A DNA stretch of 5,602 nt. Origin: Candidatus Heimdallarchaeota archaeon. Its GTDB lineage: Archaea > Asgardarchaeota > Heimdallarchaeia > Heimdallarchaeales > Heimdallarchaeaceae. The notes below the pieces were generated by a model. The model did not search any database. It was given only the letters and a program-made list of their open reading frames with translations, and had not been told where the DNA came from. This document shows, one piece after another, positions 4,694-5,602 of the stretch. The position numbers and the translations under genes are program-made. Every line of letters starts with the position of its first letter. The first letter of the stretch is position 1. The stretch lies in NCBI GenBank assembly GCA_023139025.1, contig JAGLOH010000157.1, positions 1 through 5,602 of the forward strand. The letters are read 5' to 3'.

Positions 4694-5602
4694 ATGACAT
4701 TAGAATGGCACAAATCCACATGTCCATATTGTGGATTTGGGTGTGGATTAGAAGTAGGTGTAGAAGCAGGCAAAGCGGTAAAAATTCGAGGTTTAAAAGG
4801 TCATCCTGCAAATGATGGTGACTTGTGTATACTTCCAAGGAATTATATTCCTGTTTTTTATAGCAAAGATCGTTTAAAACAACCCATGATAAAGAAGGAT
4901 AATGAACTTATACCTGTTACTTGGGATGTTGCAATTAATTATACTGCAAGGAAACTTAATGAGATAATTAGAAAATATGGTCCGGATTCTATAGCTTTCT
5001 ATGGTGGAGCTATGAATCTTACTGAAGAGTATTATCTGATGAACAAGCTGATGAAAGCAGCAATTGGTACAAATAACATTGAATGCAGCACACGATTATG
5101 TATGGCTAGTTCTGCTATTGGTTTCTTTTCAACAATTGGGGTGGATGCTCCTCCTACTTGTTATGAAGATATTGAGAAAGCTGATTTGTTTTTAATCGCT
5201 GGATACAACATGGCTAACTCTACACCTGTTTTATTTCGACGGATTCAAAAAGCTAAACGAAATAATAATGCAAAAATCATTGTAATTGATCCTAGAATAA
5301 CCAAAACTGCTGAAAAAGCTGATTATCATCTGCAGCTTAAACCAGGAACTGATGTTGCGCTTAATAATTGTTTAGCACATGTTTTATTTGAAGAAAATCT
5401 TGTTGACATGGAGTTTGTAAAGTACTATACATCTGGTGTTAAAAGCCTTAGAGAATTCGTGAAGGATTATACTCCTTCGTATGTCTCTGAAATCACAGGA
5501 TGTTCTGAGGAAGAGATAGTAGAAGTTGCTCAGGTAATAGGTAAATCAAAAAACATGTTAACTTTCTGGTTTCAAGGATATAATCATTCATCTCAAGCTG
5601 TA
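4694..5602 (+). CDS. Molybdopterin oxidoreductase, NapA/NasA nitrate-reductase-like, 3' end cut off by the window
   Basis: These are the first 303 residues of a DMSO-reductase-family enzyme carrying a Mo- or W-bis-pyranopterin cofactor and one N-terminal [4Fe-4S] cluster. The cluster ligands are Cys10, Cys13, Cys17 (CPYCGFGC) and Cys45. The predicted metal ligand is Cys136 in STRLCMASSAIGFF; the following Met and the later DAPPTCYEDIEKAD match periplasmic and assimilatory nitrate reductases, whereas formate dehydrogenases usually have Cys or Sec followed by His. GYNMANSTP and VIDPRITKTAEKAD belong to the cofactor-binding domains. There is no twin-arginine signal, so the protein should be cytoplasmic. 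The Lys-Gly expected two residues after Cys45 is Leu47-Pro48. The ATG at 4694 is chosen because AGGAAG precedes it and homologs start shortly before the CPYC motif; an in-frame ATG at 4619 would add 25 residues. Residues deciding the substrate lie mostly beyond the window, so nitrate, formate or another substrate remains open. Confidence 0.9.
   Translation, partial: MTLEWHKSTCPYCGFGCGLEVGVEAGKAVKIRGLKGHPANDGDLCILPRNYIPVFYSKDRLKQPMIKKDNELIPVTWDVAINYTARKLNEIIRKYGPDSIAFYGGAMNLTEEYYLMNKLMKAAIGTNNIECSTRLCMASSAIGFFSTIGVDAPPTCYEDIEKADLFLIAGYNMANSTPVLFRRIQKAKRNNNAKIIVIDPRITKTAEKADYHLQLKPGTDVALNNCLAHVLFEENLVDMEFVKYYTSGVKSLREFVKDYTPSYVSEITGCSEEEIVEVAQVIGKSKNMLTFWFQGYNHSSQAV

Noticed and set aside
4534..4838. 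Two minus-strand open frames opposite the molybdoenzyme start
   Set aside because: They overlap the conserved cluster motif of the plus-strand gene and resemble nothing.
1..5602. CRISPR arrays, tRNA or rRNA genes, insertion sequences
   Set aside because: No regularly spaced repeats, cloverleaf-like segments, transposase motifs or terminal inverted repeats were found.

Overview
The window is AT-rich (about one third G+C by eye) and most likely comes from an archaeon, probably an Asgard archaeon. The reasons are: a group 3b-type [NiFe] hydrogenase that reads like the cytosolic Pyrococcus sulfhydrogenase; ribosome binding sites of the GGTGA type; T-rich archaeal-style termination; and, above all, two adjacent Ras-superfamily GTPases of the Arf/Sar1 type with extra C-terminal domains, a hallmark of Asgard genomes. 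The lineage (perhaps Heimdallarchaeia) is inference.

Layout. (1) Positions 3-2218, plus strand: the 3' part of the hydrogenase small subunit gene (hydD), the complete large subunit gene (hydA) and a hydrogenase maturation protease, tightly packed as one operon; the NAD(P)H and ferredoxin-type subunits would be expected upstream, outside the window. (2) Positions 2219-2352: a short convergent intergenic region with hairpins and poly-A tracts that read as T tracts on the minus strand. (3) Positions 2353-4210, minus strand: two tandem GTPase genes with a gap of 4 to 13 bases. The upstream one is Arf-like, with Gln at the catalytic position; the downstream one carries His there, as in Sar1. Both have uncharacterised C-terminal domains of about 120-140 residues. 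(4) Positions 4211-4693: a divergent spacer with a possible tiny minus-strand ORF abutting the GTPase start, candidate TATA boxes and three short direct repeats. (5) Position 4694 to the end, plus strand: the N-terminal 303 codons of a cytoplasmic molybdopterin oxidoreductase that resembles NapA/NasA nitrate reductases around the active-site Cys but lacks the normally conserved Lys after the fourth cluster Cys.

How they fit together. The hydrogenase interconverts H2 and protons using pyridine nucleotide, and the protease matures its large subunit. The molybdoenzyme is another soluble redox enzyme whose substrate cannot be settled here. The GTPase pair lies on the opposite strand between these two redox loci; a functional link is not shown by the sequence.
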